Shown one piece after another: positions 42,216 to 50,679 of a DNA stretch of 64,000 bases (the first letter of the stretch is position 1; each line of letters begins with the position of its first letter). The DNA lies in NCBI RefSeq assembly GCF_020991275.1, contig NZ_JAJLQY010000002.1, forward strand, positions 310,001-374,000. The letters are read 5' to 3'. The notes beneath the pieces were generated by a model. That model did no database searches, was not told where the DNA came from, and saw only the letters and a list, made by a program, of their open reading frames with translations. Source of the DNA: Actinocorallia sp. API 0066. Its GTDB lineage: Bacteria; Actinomycetota; Actinomycetes; Streptosporangiales; Streptosporangiaceae. The position numbers and the translations under genes are program-made.

Positions 42216-43619
42216 ATGACCACACTCCTGGTCAAGGGCGGCAAAGTGATCGGTCCGTCCGGCGCCGTGGACGCCGACGTGCTCGTGGACGGCGAGCGGA
42301 TCGTGTCGCTCACCGTGCCGGGCGCGATCACCACGGCCGACAAGATCGTGGACGCGACGGGCAAGTACGTCATCCCGGGCGGGGTGGACGCGCACACCCA
42401 CATGGAGCTGCCGTTCGGCGGGACGTTCGCGAGCGACACGTTCGAGACGGGCACGCGGGCCGCGGCCTGGGGCGGCACCACCACGATCATCGACTTCGCC
42501 GTGCAGCGGACCGGCGAGCGCGTCCAGGACGGGCTCGCCGCCTGGCACGCCAAGGCCGCCGGGAACTGCCACGTCGACTACGCCTTCCACCAGATCATCG
42601 GCGGCGTGGACGACGACTCGCTCAAGGCGATGGACGCGCTCGTCGCCGAGGAGGGCATCTCCAGCTTCAAGCTGTTCATGGCCTATCCGGGCGTCTTCTA
42701 CAGCGACGACGGCCAGATCCTCCGGGCCATGCAGAAGGCCCGCGAGAACGGCGCCATGATCATGATGCACGCCGAGAACGGCATCGCGATCGACGTCCTC
42801 GTGGCGCAGGCGCTCGCGCGCGGCGAGACCGACCCGATCCACCACGGCATCACCCGTCCGGCCGCGCTGGAGGCCGAGGCGACGAGCCGCGCCATCTACC
42901 TGGCCGAGGTCGCCCGCGACACCCCGCTGTACATCGTCCACCTGTCGGCCAGCGGCGCGCTGGCGCGGGTCGCCGAGGCGCGCGACGCCGGACGCAACGT
43001 GTTCGCCGAGACGTGCCCGCAGTACCTGTACCTGACGCTGGAGGACCAGCTCGGCGCGCCCGGCTTCGAGGGCGCCAAGTGGGTGTGCTCGACGCCGCTG
43101 CGCTCCAAGCACGAGTCACACGGCCGTGACCTGTGGCGCGGCCTGCGCACCAACGACCTGTCGGTCGTGTCCACCGACCACTGCCCGTTCTGCTTCAAGG
43201 ACCAGAAGGAGCTGGGCGTCGGCGACTTCTCCAAGATCCCCAACGGGATCGGCGGCGTCGAGCACCGCGTGGACCTGCTCTACCAGGGCGTCGTGGACGG
43301 CCAGCTCAGCCTTGAGCGCTGGGTGGAGACGATCGCCACCACCCCGGCCCGGATGTTCGGCCTCTACCCGCGCAAGGGCGTCATCGCGCCCGGCTCGGAC
43401 GCCGACATCGTCGTCTACGACCCGAACGGCCGCACCCGCATCAGCGTCGAGACCCACCACATGAACATGGACCACTCCGCGTTCGAGGGCTACGAGATCG
43501 CCGGGAAGGTCGACACCGTCATCAGCAGGGGCAGCGTCCTGCTTGCGGACGGCGTCTACGGCGGGCGCAAGGGACACGGGCAGTACCTGCGCCGCGGCCT
43601 GTCCCAGTACCTGGCCTAG
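42216..43619 (+). CDS. hydA: Dihydropyrimidinase / hydantoinase
   Basis: A 467-residue cyclic-amidohydrolase. Metal ligands are visible in GGVDAHTHMELPFGG (HxH), FKLFMAYPG with the carboxylated-lysine position, MMHAENG, YIVHLSASGAL, and the final Asp in VVSTDHCPF. The SFKLFMAY and STDHCPF blocks are diagnostic for dihydropyrimidinases. It opens dihydrouracil, dihydrothymine or hydantoins to carbamoyl amino acids, which the upstream gene product would hydrolyse. ATG 42216 with GAGGAGG upstream. The start codon lies within a TACGTATGAC motif that recurs at 48262 and 49049. Confidence 0.95.
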   Translation: MTTLLVKGGKVIGPSGAVDADVLVDGERIVSLTVPGAITTADKIVDATGKYVIPGGVDAHTHMELPFGGTFASDTFETGTRAAAWGGTTTIIDFAVQRTGERVQDGLAAWHAKAAGNCHVDYAFHQIIGGVDDDSLKAMDALVAEEGISSFKLFMAYPGVFYSDDGQILRAMQKARENGAMIMMHAENGIAIDVLVAQALARGETDPIHHGITRPAALEAEATSRAIYLAEVARDTPLYIVHLSASGALARVAEARDAGRNVFAETCPQYLYLTLEDQLGAPGFEGAKWVCSTPLRSKHESHGRDLWRGLRTNDLSVVSTDHCPFCFKDQKELGVGDFSKIPNGIGGVEHRVDLLYQGVVDGQLSLERWVETIATTPARMFGLYPRKGVIAPGSDADIVVYDPNGRTRISVETHHMNMDHSAFEGYEIAGKVDTVISRGSVLLADGVYGGRKGHGQYLRRGLSQYLA

Positions 43620-43648
43620 GCCGCACACCTATCGAGGGGGGAACACCA

Positions 43649-44653
43649 TTGGACATCGGAGTCGTCTTCCAGCTCGACCCGCCGGCGCCGGCCGTCGTGG
43701 ATCTCGCGGTGAAGGCCGAGCGGGCGGGCTTCAGCCACGTCTGGAGCTTCGACTCGCACCTGCTGTGGCAGGAGCCGTTCGTCATCTACAGCCAGATCCT
43801 CGACCGCACCGAGCGGATCGTCGTCGGGCCGATGGTGACCAACCCGAAGACCCGCGACTGGTCCGTCACCGCCTCGCATTTCGCGACGCTGAACGAGATG
43901 TACGGGAATCGAACCGTCTGCGGGATCGGCCGTGGTGACTCGGCCGTCCGCACGCTCGGCCTCAAGCCGACGACGATCGCCGAACTGCGCGCGTCCACCG
44001 TCGCGATCCGCGACATGGCCGAGGGACGCGTCGCGGACGTGCGCGGCCAGGAGATCCACTTCCCGTGGGTCCAGGGCGGGTCGCTGCCCATGTGGGTCGC
44101 CGGGTATGGGCCGCGCGCCCTGGCCGTCGCGGGGGAGGTGGGCGACGGGTTCATCCTCCAGCTCGCCGACCCCGACATCACCGCCTGGACGATCCGCGCG
44201 GTGAAGGAGGCGGCCGCGCAGGCGGGCCGCGACCCTGAGGCGATCACCTTCTGCGTCGCCGCCCCCGCCTACGTGGGCGACGACGTGGCGCACCAGCGTG
44301 AGCAGACCCGCTGGTTCGGCGGCATGGTGGGCAACCACGTCGCTGACATCGTCGAGAGGTACGGCACGGACGGCGGGGGAGTGCCCCAGGCGCTCACCGA
44401 CTACATCAAGGGCCGCAAGGGCTACGACTACGCCGAGCACGGCAGGGCGGGCAACAGCCACACCGACTTCGTGCCCGACGAGATCGTCGACAGGTTCTGC
44501 CTGCTCGGGCCGGTCGAAGCCCATCTGGAGCGGCTGAAGGAACTGGCCGACCTCGGCGTCCACCAGTTCGCCGTCTACCTCCAGCACGACGACAAGGAGA
44601 ACACCCTCGCGGCCTACGGCGAGCAGATCATCCCAGCGGTGAAGCATCTGTGA
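43649..44653 (+). CDS. LLM-class (F420-type) flavin-dependent oxidoreductase of the hydantoin locus
   Basis: A 334-residue luciferase-like (beta/alpha)8 protein: MDIGVVFQLDPPAPAVVDLA, FSHVWSFDSHLLW, RIVVGPMVTNPKTRDW, TVCGIGRGDSAVRTLG and MWVAGYGPRALAVAGEVGDG. It fits the subfamily I know as TIGR03842, which is often found beside hydantoinases. Whether it uses F420 or FMN cannot be read. The start is TTG at 43649 after GAGGGGGGAAC. It overlaps the permease gene by 4 nt. It may reduce pyrimidines or oxidise a side chain; see findings. Confidence 0.9.
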   Translation: MDIGVVFQLDPPAPAVVDLAVKAERAGFSHVWSFDSHLLWQEPFVIYSQILDRTERIVVGPMVTNPKTRDWSVTASHFATLNEMYGNRTVCGIGRGDSAVRTLGLKPTTIAELRASTVAIRDMAEGRVADVRGQEIHFPWVQGGSLPMWVAGYGPRALAVAGEVGDGFILQLADPDITAWTIRAVKEAAAQAGRDPEAITFCVAAPAYVGDDVAHQREQTRWFGGMVGNHVADIVERYGTDGGGVPQALTDYIKGRKGYDYAEHGRAGNSHTDFVPDEIVDRFCLLGPVEAHLERLKELADLGVHQFAVYLQHDDKENTLAAYGEQIIPAVKHL

Positions 44654-45474
44654 GACGCGCGCTCGGCTCCCTGGCCCTGGCGGCGCTCGCCGCCGGGGCC
44701 TGGGAGCTCTACAAGGCACTCGCCCCCGACGAGGGCGTCTCGGTCGCGGGCGTGCGGTTCCTGCCGCGCTCGGACGACCAGGCGATGCCGCACCTGTGGA
44801 CGGTGCTGGCCCGGCTCGGCCAGCCCGAGCTGCGCGGCGGCGCGCCCATCTGGGAGGTGCTCCTGTCGGCCTGCCTGACGACGCTCGGCATCGTCGCGGT
44901 CGGGCTGCTGGCCGGGGTCGTCGTCGGCGGGCTGCTCGCGGTGCTGATGCAGCGGTTCGGGTTCGCCGAACGCGGCCTGCTGCCGTACGTCGTGCTGTCG
45001 CAGACCGTCCCGCTGGTGGCGCTCGCGCCCGCGATCGCCGGGTGGGGCGGCGCGATCATGCCGCAGTGGGGGACGGTGTCCGTCATCGCCGCCTATCTGG
45101 CGTTCTTCCCGGTCGCGGTGGGGCTGCTGCGGGGGTTGCAGTCGCCGACGCCGGAGGCCCTTGAGCTGATGGACAGCTACTCGGCGTCCTGGTGGGCGAC
45201 GCTCGTCAAGCTGCGGCTGCCCGCCTCGCTGCCGTACCTGTTCCCCGCGCTGAAGCTCGCCGGGGCGGCGGCCGTCGTCGGCGCCGTCGTCGGGGAGATC
45301 TCCACCGGCACCCGCGGCGGGATCGGCCGCCTCGTCATCGAATACTCCCGGGAGGCCACCACCGACCCGGCCAAGGTCTACACCGCGATGCTCGGCGCCG
45401 CGCTGCTCGGCCTGACCGTCACCGGTCTGCTGACGCTCGCCCAGCGCCTCGCCGCGAGGGGAGCGACACCATGA
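44650..45474 (+). CDS. ABC transporter permease 1 (SsuC/TauC type)
   Basis: A 274-residue permease of the BPD_transp_1 class. Six helices are expected, beginning with the first ~15 residues. The EAA loop reads ELMDSYSASWWATLVKLRLPA, and ISTGTRGGIGRLVIEYSREAT is a typical end segment. An inserted hydrophilic loop (RFLPRSDDQAMPHLW) follows the first helix. The start is GTG overlapping the LLM stop. With the second permease at 46250 it forms a heterodimeric channel energised by the ATPase at 45471. Inferred cargo: pyrimidines, hydantoins or carbamoyl compounds. Confidence 0.92.
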   Translation: MRRALGSLALAALAAGAWELYKALAPDEGVSVAGVRFLPRSDDQAMPHLWTVLARLGQPELRGGAPIWEVLLSACLTTLGIVAVGLLAGVVVGGLLAVLMQRFGFAERGLLPYVVLSQTVPLVALAPAIAGWGGAIMPQWGTVSVIAAYLAFFPVAVGLLRGLQSPTPEALELMDSYSASWWATLVKLRLPASLPYLFPALKLAGAAAVVGAVVGEISTGTRGGIGRLVIEYSREATTDPAKVYTAMLGAALLGLTVTGLLTLAQRLAARGATP

Positions 45475-46253
45475 TCGAACTTTCCGGCGTCACGAAGGTC
45501 TTCAACGCGGGACGGCCCGGCGAGGTCACCGCGATCGCGGCCGCCGACCTGTCCGTCGCGGCCGGGGAGTTCGTCTCGCTCATCGGCCCGTCCGGCTGCG
45601 GCAAGAGCACCCTGCTGCGCCTCATCGCCGACCTCGCGCCCCCGACGACGGGCAGCGTCACCGTAGCGGGCAAGCCCGCCTCCGCCGCCCGCAAGGACCG
45701 CTCCTACGGCATGGTCTTCCAGAAGGCCGGGCTGTTCGACTGGCGCACCGTCCAGCGCAACGTGGAGCTGCCGCTGGAGCTGCGCGGCGTCGGCAAGGGC
45801 GAGCGACGGCGGCGCGCGGCGGCCATGCTCGACCTGGTCGGGCTCGCGGAGTTCGCCGGGCACTACCCGGCCCAGCTCTCGGGCGGCATGCAGCAGCGGG
45901 TGTCGATAGCGCGCGCGCTGGCCGACGGCCCGCCCCTGCTGCTCATGGACGAGCCCTTCGGCGCCCTGGACGAGATGACAAGGGAACGGCTACAAGGCGA
46001 ACTGCTCCGGATCTGCGACGAGACCGGGACGACCGTCGTGTTCGTCACCCACTCGATCGACGAGGCCGTGTTCCTCTCCGACCGGGTCGCCGTCATGACC
46101 GCGCGGCCCGGACGGCTCACCGAGATCGTGCCGGTGTCGCTCGGCGCGCGGACCGAGGAGGTCAGGCAGTCGCCCGAGTTCTTCGCCGCCGTCACCGAGG
46201 TGCGGCGCGCGCTGCGCGGCCCGTCCGTGCCCGTCCAGGCGGAGCAGAAGTGA
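45471..46253 (+). CDS. ABC transporter ATP-binding protein (SsuB/TauB type)
   Basis: A 260-residue importer ATPase. Walker A is GPSGCGKSTLLRLIADL, the Q-loop lies in YGMVFQKAGLFDWRTVQRNV, the signature is LSGGMQQRVSIARAL, Walker B is LLLMDEPFGALDEMTRE and the switch is VFVTHSIDEAVFLSDRV. The GALDEMTR and SIDEAVFLSDR blocks are specific to the nitrate/sulfonate/taurine class. It overlaps both permease genes by 4 nt. Confidence 0.95.
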   Translation: MIELSGVTKVFNAGRPGEVTAIAAADLSVAAGEFVSLIGPSGCGKSTLLRLIADLAPPTTGSVTVAGKPASAARKDRSYGMVFQKAGLFDWRTVQRNVELPLELRGVGKGERRRRAAAMLDLVGLAEFAGHYPAQLSGGMQQRVSIARALADGPPLLLMDEPFGALDEMTRERLQGELLRICDETGTTVVFVTHSIDEAVFLSDRVAVMTARPGRLTEIVPVSLGARTEEVRQSPEFFAAVTEVRRALRGPSVPVQAEQK

Positions 46254-47008
46254 GGGCCCGCGCGCTGGCCGCGCCCGTGATCGTCGGCGTCGCCGCGCTG
46301 CTCGCCTGGGAGGTCTTCGTCCGGGTCGGCAGGGTCGCGCCGTTCGTGCTGCCCGCGCCGTCCGCGATCTTCCAGGAGTTCCTGCGCTCCTTCGACGTCA
46401 TCGTGCGGACCGGCTCGGCCAGCGGCATGAACGTGCTCGTCGGGCTCGTCGCCGGAACCCTCCTCGCGCTCGGCGCCGCCCTGCTGGCCAGCAGGTTCGG
46501 GCTGCTCGGCGAGGTGTCCGCGCCGGTCGTCGCGGCCGCCAACGCGCTGCCGATCATCGCGCTCGCGCCGATCCTGAACAACATGTTCGAATCCACGAGC
46601 AGCATCCCGCGCCGCGCCATCGTCGCCCTCGTCGTGTTCTTCCCGATCTTCCTGAACACGCTGCGCGGCCTGCGCGAGGTCGACCCGACGCACACCGAGC
46701 TGATGGACTCCTACGCCGCCTCGCCCTGGGCGTTCAACCGGCTCGTCCGGCTGCCCGGCGCCGCCCCGTTCTTCTTCACCGGGCTGCGGCAGGCGTCCTC
46801 CCTCGGCGTCATCGCCGCCGTCGTCTCCGAGTACTTCGGCGGCCTGCAGAACGGCCTCGGCTCGCGCATCACCGCCGCCGCGTCCAACACGGCCTACCCC
46901 AGGGCCTGGGCGTTCGTCGTCGGCGCGTGCGCGCTCGGGCTGCTGTTCTACGCGGCGGCGCTCCTGCTGGAACGGCTCGCGACGCCCTGGCGGCGCGCGT
47001 CCTCCTGA
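46250..47008 (+). CDS. ABC transporter permease 2 (SsuC/TauC type)
   Basis: A 252-residue permease, second partner of the hydantoin-locus importer. About six helices; the N-terminus contains RVAPFVLPAPSAIFQEFL, standard for this class, and the EAA loop is ELMDSYAASPWAFNRLVRLPGA. It ends with a helix and short basic tail (LERLATPWRRASS). Two different permease genes around one ATPase gene indicate a heterodimer, as in some riboflavin or pyrimidine-precursor (RibXY, ThiXYZ-like) importers. Confidence 0.92.
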   Translation: MRARALAAPVIVGVAALLAWEVFVRVGRVAPFVLPAPSAIFQEFLRSFDVIVRTGSASGMNVLVGLVAGTLLALGAALLASRFGLLGEVSAPVVAAANALPIIALAPILNNMFESTSSIPRRAIVALVVFFPIFLNTLRGLREVDPTHTELMDSYAASPWAFNRLVRLPGAAPFFFTGLRQASSLGVIAAVVSEYFGGLQNGLGSRITAAASNTAYPRAWAFVVGACALGLLFYAAALLLERLATPWRRASS

Positions 47009-47062
47009 TCCCGCCCCACGGACCTCCCATCCCCCCTCATATCCCCCGGAGGAAGTAAACCA

Positions 47063-48178
47063 GTGAAGAAGATCCTCACCGGTGTGTTCGCCGCGGCGCT
47101 GCTGCTGGCGGGCTGCGGCACCGCCGACGACCCCGCCGACGGCGGCGACACGACCACGCCGACCAAGATCAAGCTCCAGCTCCAGTGGTTCGTGCAGGCC
47201 CAGTTCGCGGGCTACATCGCGGCCGTGGACAAGGGCTTCTACAAGGAAGAGGGCCTGGACGTCGAGATCCTGGAGGGCGGCGTGGACATCGTCCCGCAGA
47301 CCGTCCTCGCCCAGGGCCGCGCCGACTACGCCGTCTCCTGGGTGCCCAAGGCCCTCGCGTCCCGCGAGCAGGGCGCGGCGATCACCAACGTCGCGCAGAT
47401 CTTCCAGCGGTCCGGCACCTACCAGGTGGCGTTCGCCGACAGCGGCATCAAGACGCCCGCCGACCTCAAGGGCAAGAAGGTCGGCAACTGGGGCTTCGGC
47501 AACGAGTTCGAGCTGTTCGCCGCGCTGACCAAGGCGGGCCTGGACCCGGGCAAGGACGTCACGCTCGTCCAGCAGCAGTTCGACATGCAGGCGCTGCTGC
47601 GCGGCGACATCGACGCGGCCCAGGCCATGTCCTACAACGAGTACGCGCAGCTCCTGGAAGCGGAGAACCCGAAGACCAAGAAGCTGTACCAGCCGTCGGA
47701 CTTCACCGTCCTGGACTGGAACGAGGTCGGCACCGCGATGCTCCAGGACGCGGTGTGGGCGTCCACCGAGCGGCTGAACGACACCGGCTACCAGGAGACG
47801 ACCGTCAAGTTCCTCACCGGCACGATCAAGGGCTGGATCTACTGCCGCGACAACCCCGAGGAGTGCCGTGACCTCGTCGTCGCCAAGGGCTCCAAGCTCG
47901 GGGCGAGCCACCAGCTGTGGCAGACGGTCGAGACCAACAAGCTGATCTGGCCGTCGCCCGAGGGCATCGGCGTGGTCAACGGCGGCGACTGGAAGCGGAC
48001 CGTCGACCTGGCGCTCGGCACCAAGAACGCCGACGGCGACACCGTCATCACCAAGCAGCCCGAGGGCCTGCCCTACACCAACGACTACATCAAGAAGGCG
48101 CTGGCCAAGGTGGGCGGCGACACCAAGGGCGAGTCCTACAAGCCCGACCCCGTCACCGTGGAGGCGGGCGGCAAGTAA
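47063..48178 (+). CDS. ABC transporter substrate-binding lipoprotein (NMT1/THI5-like)
   Basis: A 371-residue lipoprotein receptor. The lipobox LLAGC has the cysteine near residue 18. The mature start KIKLQLQWFVQAQFAGYIAAVDKGFYKEEGLDVEI is the NMT1/THI5 signature; this family binds pyrimidine-like molecules, sulfonates or riboflavin precursors. The C-terminal region includes TIKGWIYCRDNPEECRDLVV with a possible disulphide. The start is GTG with GGAGG upstream. A pyrimidine or hydantoin ligand agrees with the enzyme genes upstream. Last gene of the operon; a perfect hairpin terminator follows 12 nt later. Confidence 0.93.
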   Translation: MKKILTGVFAAALLLAGCGTADDPADGGDTTTPTKIKLQLQWFVQAQFAGYIAAVDKGFYKEEGLDVEILEGGVDIVPQTVLAQGRADYAVSWVPKALASREQGAAITNVAQIFQRSGTYQVAFADSGIKTPADLKGKKVGNWGFGNEFELFAALTKAGLDPGKDVTLVQQQFDMQALLRGDIDAAQAMSYNEYAQLLEAENPKTKKLYQPSDFTVLDWNEVGTAMLQDAVWASTERLNDTGYQETTVKFLTGTIKGWIYCRDNPEECRDLVVAKGSKLGASHQLWQTVETNKLIWPSPEGIGVVNGGDWKRTVDLALGTKNADGDTVITKQPEGLPYTNDYIKKALAKVGGDTKGESYKPDPVTVEAGGK

Positions 48179-48190
48179 CCGCTTCATCCG

Positions 48191-48221
48191 GACGGCCCGG
48201 GGTGGTACACCCCGGGCCGTC
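48191..48221 (+). terminator. Terminator of the hydantoin operon
   Basis: GACGGCCCGGGGTG and CACCCCGGGCCGTC form a perfect 14-bp stem around a GTA loop, followed by TTAATT. Very strong intrinsic terminator. Confidence 0.85.
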
Positions 48222-48270
48222 TTAATTCATCTCCGCGTGGGGGCGCGGACACGCTACGTGTTACGTATGA

Positions 48271-48903
48271 CTAGCAGGCGTTCAGCATCGTGTTGAGCGC
48301 GGTCTTCTCGGTGCTCTGGAGGGTGAGGCCCCAGTAGTGCTTCGTCGCGATCCAGGACTTGGCGTACGTGCAGTAGAACGCGGTGCGCGGGGGCTTCCAG
48401 GCGGCCGGGTCCTTGTCGCCCTTGGACTGGTTGACGTTGTCGGTCACGGCCCACAGCTGCGGGCGGCTGAGGTCGTTGGCGAACTGCTGGCGCTTGGCGG
48501 TGGTCCAGGAGGACGCGCCGGAGCGCCACGCCTCGGCCAGCGGGACCATGTGGTCGATGTCCACGTCGGAGGCGGCGGTCCAGGTGGCGCCGTCGTACGG
48601 GCTGTACCAGCTACCCGAGGTGGCGGCGCACGCGGAGTTGGTGACGACGTTCGTCCCGTCCCGCTTGAGCACGGTCTCGCGGGTGTTGCAGGTGCCGGAG
48701 ATGGTGATCCAGTGCGGGAACAGGTTGCGGTTGTAGCCGGAGGAGCTGCCCTCGTTGGCCACGGTGAGCGCGTTGAGCTGGTTGCGGGCCGTCGTCAGGC
48801 TGGGGATGCCGGGCGGGGTGGCCGAGGCGGCGGAGGCGGTGACGGTCAGGGCGAGCGGGGCGAGGGCGGCGGCGCAGGCCGCCACCGTGAGGACTCGCTT
48901 CAC
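48271..48903 (-). CDS. Secreted HNH-family nuclease (DUF1524)
   Basis: A 210-residue exported protein with a Sec signal peptide (MKRVLTVAACAAALAPLALT, cleavage near ASATPP). The mature part has the HNH/DUF1524 core DVDIDHMVPLAEAWRSGAS, a helix, and WAVTDNVNQSKGDKDPAAW, matching the His-Asn/Lys arrangement seen in actinobacterial secreted HNH proteins (related to the GmrSD C-terminal domain). Four cysteines (SGTCNT, NSACAA, FYCTYA, terminal NAC) suggest two disulphides. It probably degrades extracellular nucleic acid; DNA specificity is not proven. Confidence 0.92.
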   Translation of the reverse strand: MKRVLTVAACAAALAPLALTVTASAASATPPGIPSLTTARNQLNALTVANEGSSSGYNRNLFPHWITISGTCNTRETVLKRDGTNVVTNSACAATSGSWYSPYDGATWTAASDVDIDHMVPLAEAWRSGASSWTTAKRQQFANDLSRPQLWAVTDNVNQSKGDKDPAAWKPPRTAFYCTYAKSWIATKHYWGLTLQSTEKTALNTMLNAC

Positions 48904-49413
48904 GAGTCTTCCCTTCTGCCCTCATGACCCGGCCAAAGCGGGGGAATTTTGGACGAAGCGGGTCATGTTCGGGCAAAACCCAAGATCTCAAAAAGGTCTG
49001 ACGGGAGGGAAGATCCGCACGAAGTGGTGATGAACACGGAATGGCTCATACGTATGACGTTTATGACGCCGGAAATGGGGGTTCCATCACGTGTGGTGTG
49101 CGTTTAGGGGTTTGTCCCCGGGTGGGGGTCCTGATCCGGGACGGCTTTCGAGCATCGTCACAAGATCTCGCGGCGCCCGGGGGCGCCTGACCCCACTGGA
49201 CCGTTCCCGCATTGTGCGGTCGCCACAGGTGAATCCCTGGTCTTGGACCTTGCGGGACGGGCTCACACGGGCCGTCAAAGAGGCATCAGGGCAGGTCGGG
49301 TAGGGTGCGCGGACGAGCCGGGAGGCCACCGTCGCCAGAAATGGCCGCGATCACCCCTTGCGCGTTCGTGAAGACCCTGGGCAAGCTGAGGTCCCGTTTC
49401 AGGGAGGGCACAC
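48904..49413. other. Intergenic region between HNH nuclease and PucR genes
   Basis: A 510-bp gap between divergent genes. It contains CATACGTATG (49047-49056), a 10-bp palindrome within the TACGTATGAC motif that also occurs at 42211 and 48262. It also has a few short GC hairpins such as GGCGCCCGGGGGCGCC near 49172. No convincing coding frame was found. Both promoters must lie here, and a PucR binding site is plausible. Confidence 0.4.
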
Positions 49414-50601
49414 ATGGGCGCACTCGGACTCATCGAGCGAAACCACACCCACAAGGAAGTCGTGGGCCTGGCGGCGCGGCGGCTCGCCGACGACACCGCC
49501 GATCTTGAGGCGCGGCTGCTGCAGCGGATCAGGACGCAGTGCCCGGTCTCCGCCCGGCTGGTGCCCGAGGCCGAGCAGCTCGAATCCGTGCGCCTCGGCC
49601 TCGCCTACGGCCTGGCCAGCATCCCCGAACCCGGACCCGAACGCCGCGAGCTGCTCCAGGCCGCGCGCACCGGCCGTCGCCGGGCCGCCCAGGGCGTCCC
49701 GCTGGACGAGGTGATCAAGTCCTACCACCTCGCCGTCCAACTCGTCTGGGACGAGCTCGTCCGGGTCATCAGGCGGGACGCGCCCGAACAGCTCGACCTC
49801 CTCATGCGCAGCAGCATGCACATCTGGGCCGGCATCGAACGCCAGGCCGACGTCGCCGCCGACGCCTACCGCGAGGCCCAGGCCGACCAGGCGCGCTTCG
49901 CCGACGAGCGGGCCCGCCTCCTGCTCGGCGAACTCCTGGAGACGCCCGCGCCCGAACAGCCCCTCATCGACGCCATCCGCGACACCCTCGGCCTTGAGGA
50001 GAACGGCTCGTACGCCGTCGCCGTCACCCGGTACGCGCGGCCCAGGCGCGGCGTCCGCCAACCCGACCTCATGGCGGGCTGCCGCGTCGTCTGGTCGGCC
50101 GGGCACGACGGCGACATCGCCGTCGTCGCGCTGCGCTGCGACGACCTCGGCAAGGTCGCCGCCGCGCTGGAGGCGGCGGTCCAGGGCCCGGTCGGGCTCA
50201 GCCCCGCCGTCAGCGGCCTCGCCTCCCTGCCGTTCGCCCGCCGCCTCGCCGACACCGCGCTCGCCGGGCGCCGCTCCGAGGAACGCGGCGTCGTCGCCCT
50301 GGACGACCACCTGCTGCGCTCGTTCGTCAAGGCGGCGCCCGACCTCGCCGAACTGCTCCGCCGCCAGATCATGACCGAGGTGCTCGCGCTGCCGTCACAC
50401 GAGTCCTCCGCGCTGCTCGACACGCTCGCCTGCTGGCTGGAGGTCGGCTCCACCGCCGAGGCGGCCCGGCGGCTGTACTGCCACCGCAACACCGTCCTCA
50501 ACCGGCTGCGCCGCCTGGAGCAGGTCACCGGCCGCAAGCTCGACGAGCCCCGTGACGTCGTCCTGCTCGCGCTGGCCCTGGAGTCGGTCAAGGCACGCTG
50601 A
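49414..50601 (+). CDS. PucR-family transcriptional regulator
   Basis: A 395-residue regulator. The C-terminal PucR helix-turn-helix is clear: LLDTLACWLEVGSTAEAARRL, YCHRNTVLNRLRRLEQVTG. The middle ~120 residues form the GGDEF-like/CdaR domain found in this family, and the N-terminal half is helical with GRRRAAQGVPLDEVIKSYHLAVQLVWDELV. PucR proteins regulate purine, allantoin or hydantoin-type catabolism. It is 1.2 kb downstream of the hydantoin operon, so it is a natural candidate for its regulator. The ATG is preceded by AGGGAGG. Confidence 0.92.
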   Translation: MGALGLIERNHTHKEVVGLAARRLADDTADLEARLLQRIRTQCPVSARLVPEAEQLESVRLGLAYGLASIPEPGPERRELLQAARTGRRRAAQGVPLDEVIKSYHLAVQLVWDELVRVIRRDAPEQLDLLMRSSMHIWAGIERQADVAADAYREAQADQARFADERARLLLGELLETPAPEQPLIDAIRDTLGLEENGSYAVAVTRYARPRRGVRQPDLMAGCRVVWSAGHDGDIAVVALRCDDLGKVAAALEAAVQGPVGLSPAVSGLASLPFARRLADTALAGRRSEERGVVALDDHLLRSFVKAAPDLAELLRRQIMTEVLALPSHESSALLDTLACWLEVGSTAEAARRLYCHRNTVLNRLRRLEQVTGRKLDEPRDVVLLALALESVKAR

Positions 50602-50679
50602 TCTTTGCCCGCCCCGCGCGCGTGGCCCCGCGCGCGGCGGGCCCGCCGCCCGGTACCTCCTGCTGTGGGAGGTGCGCCC

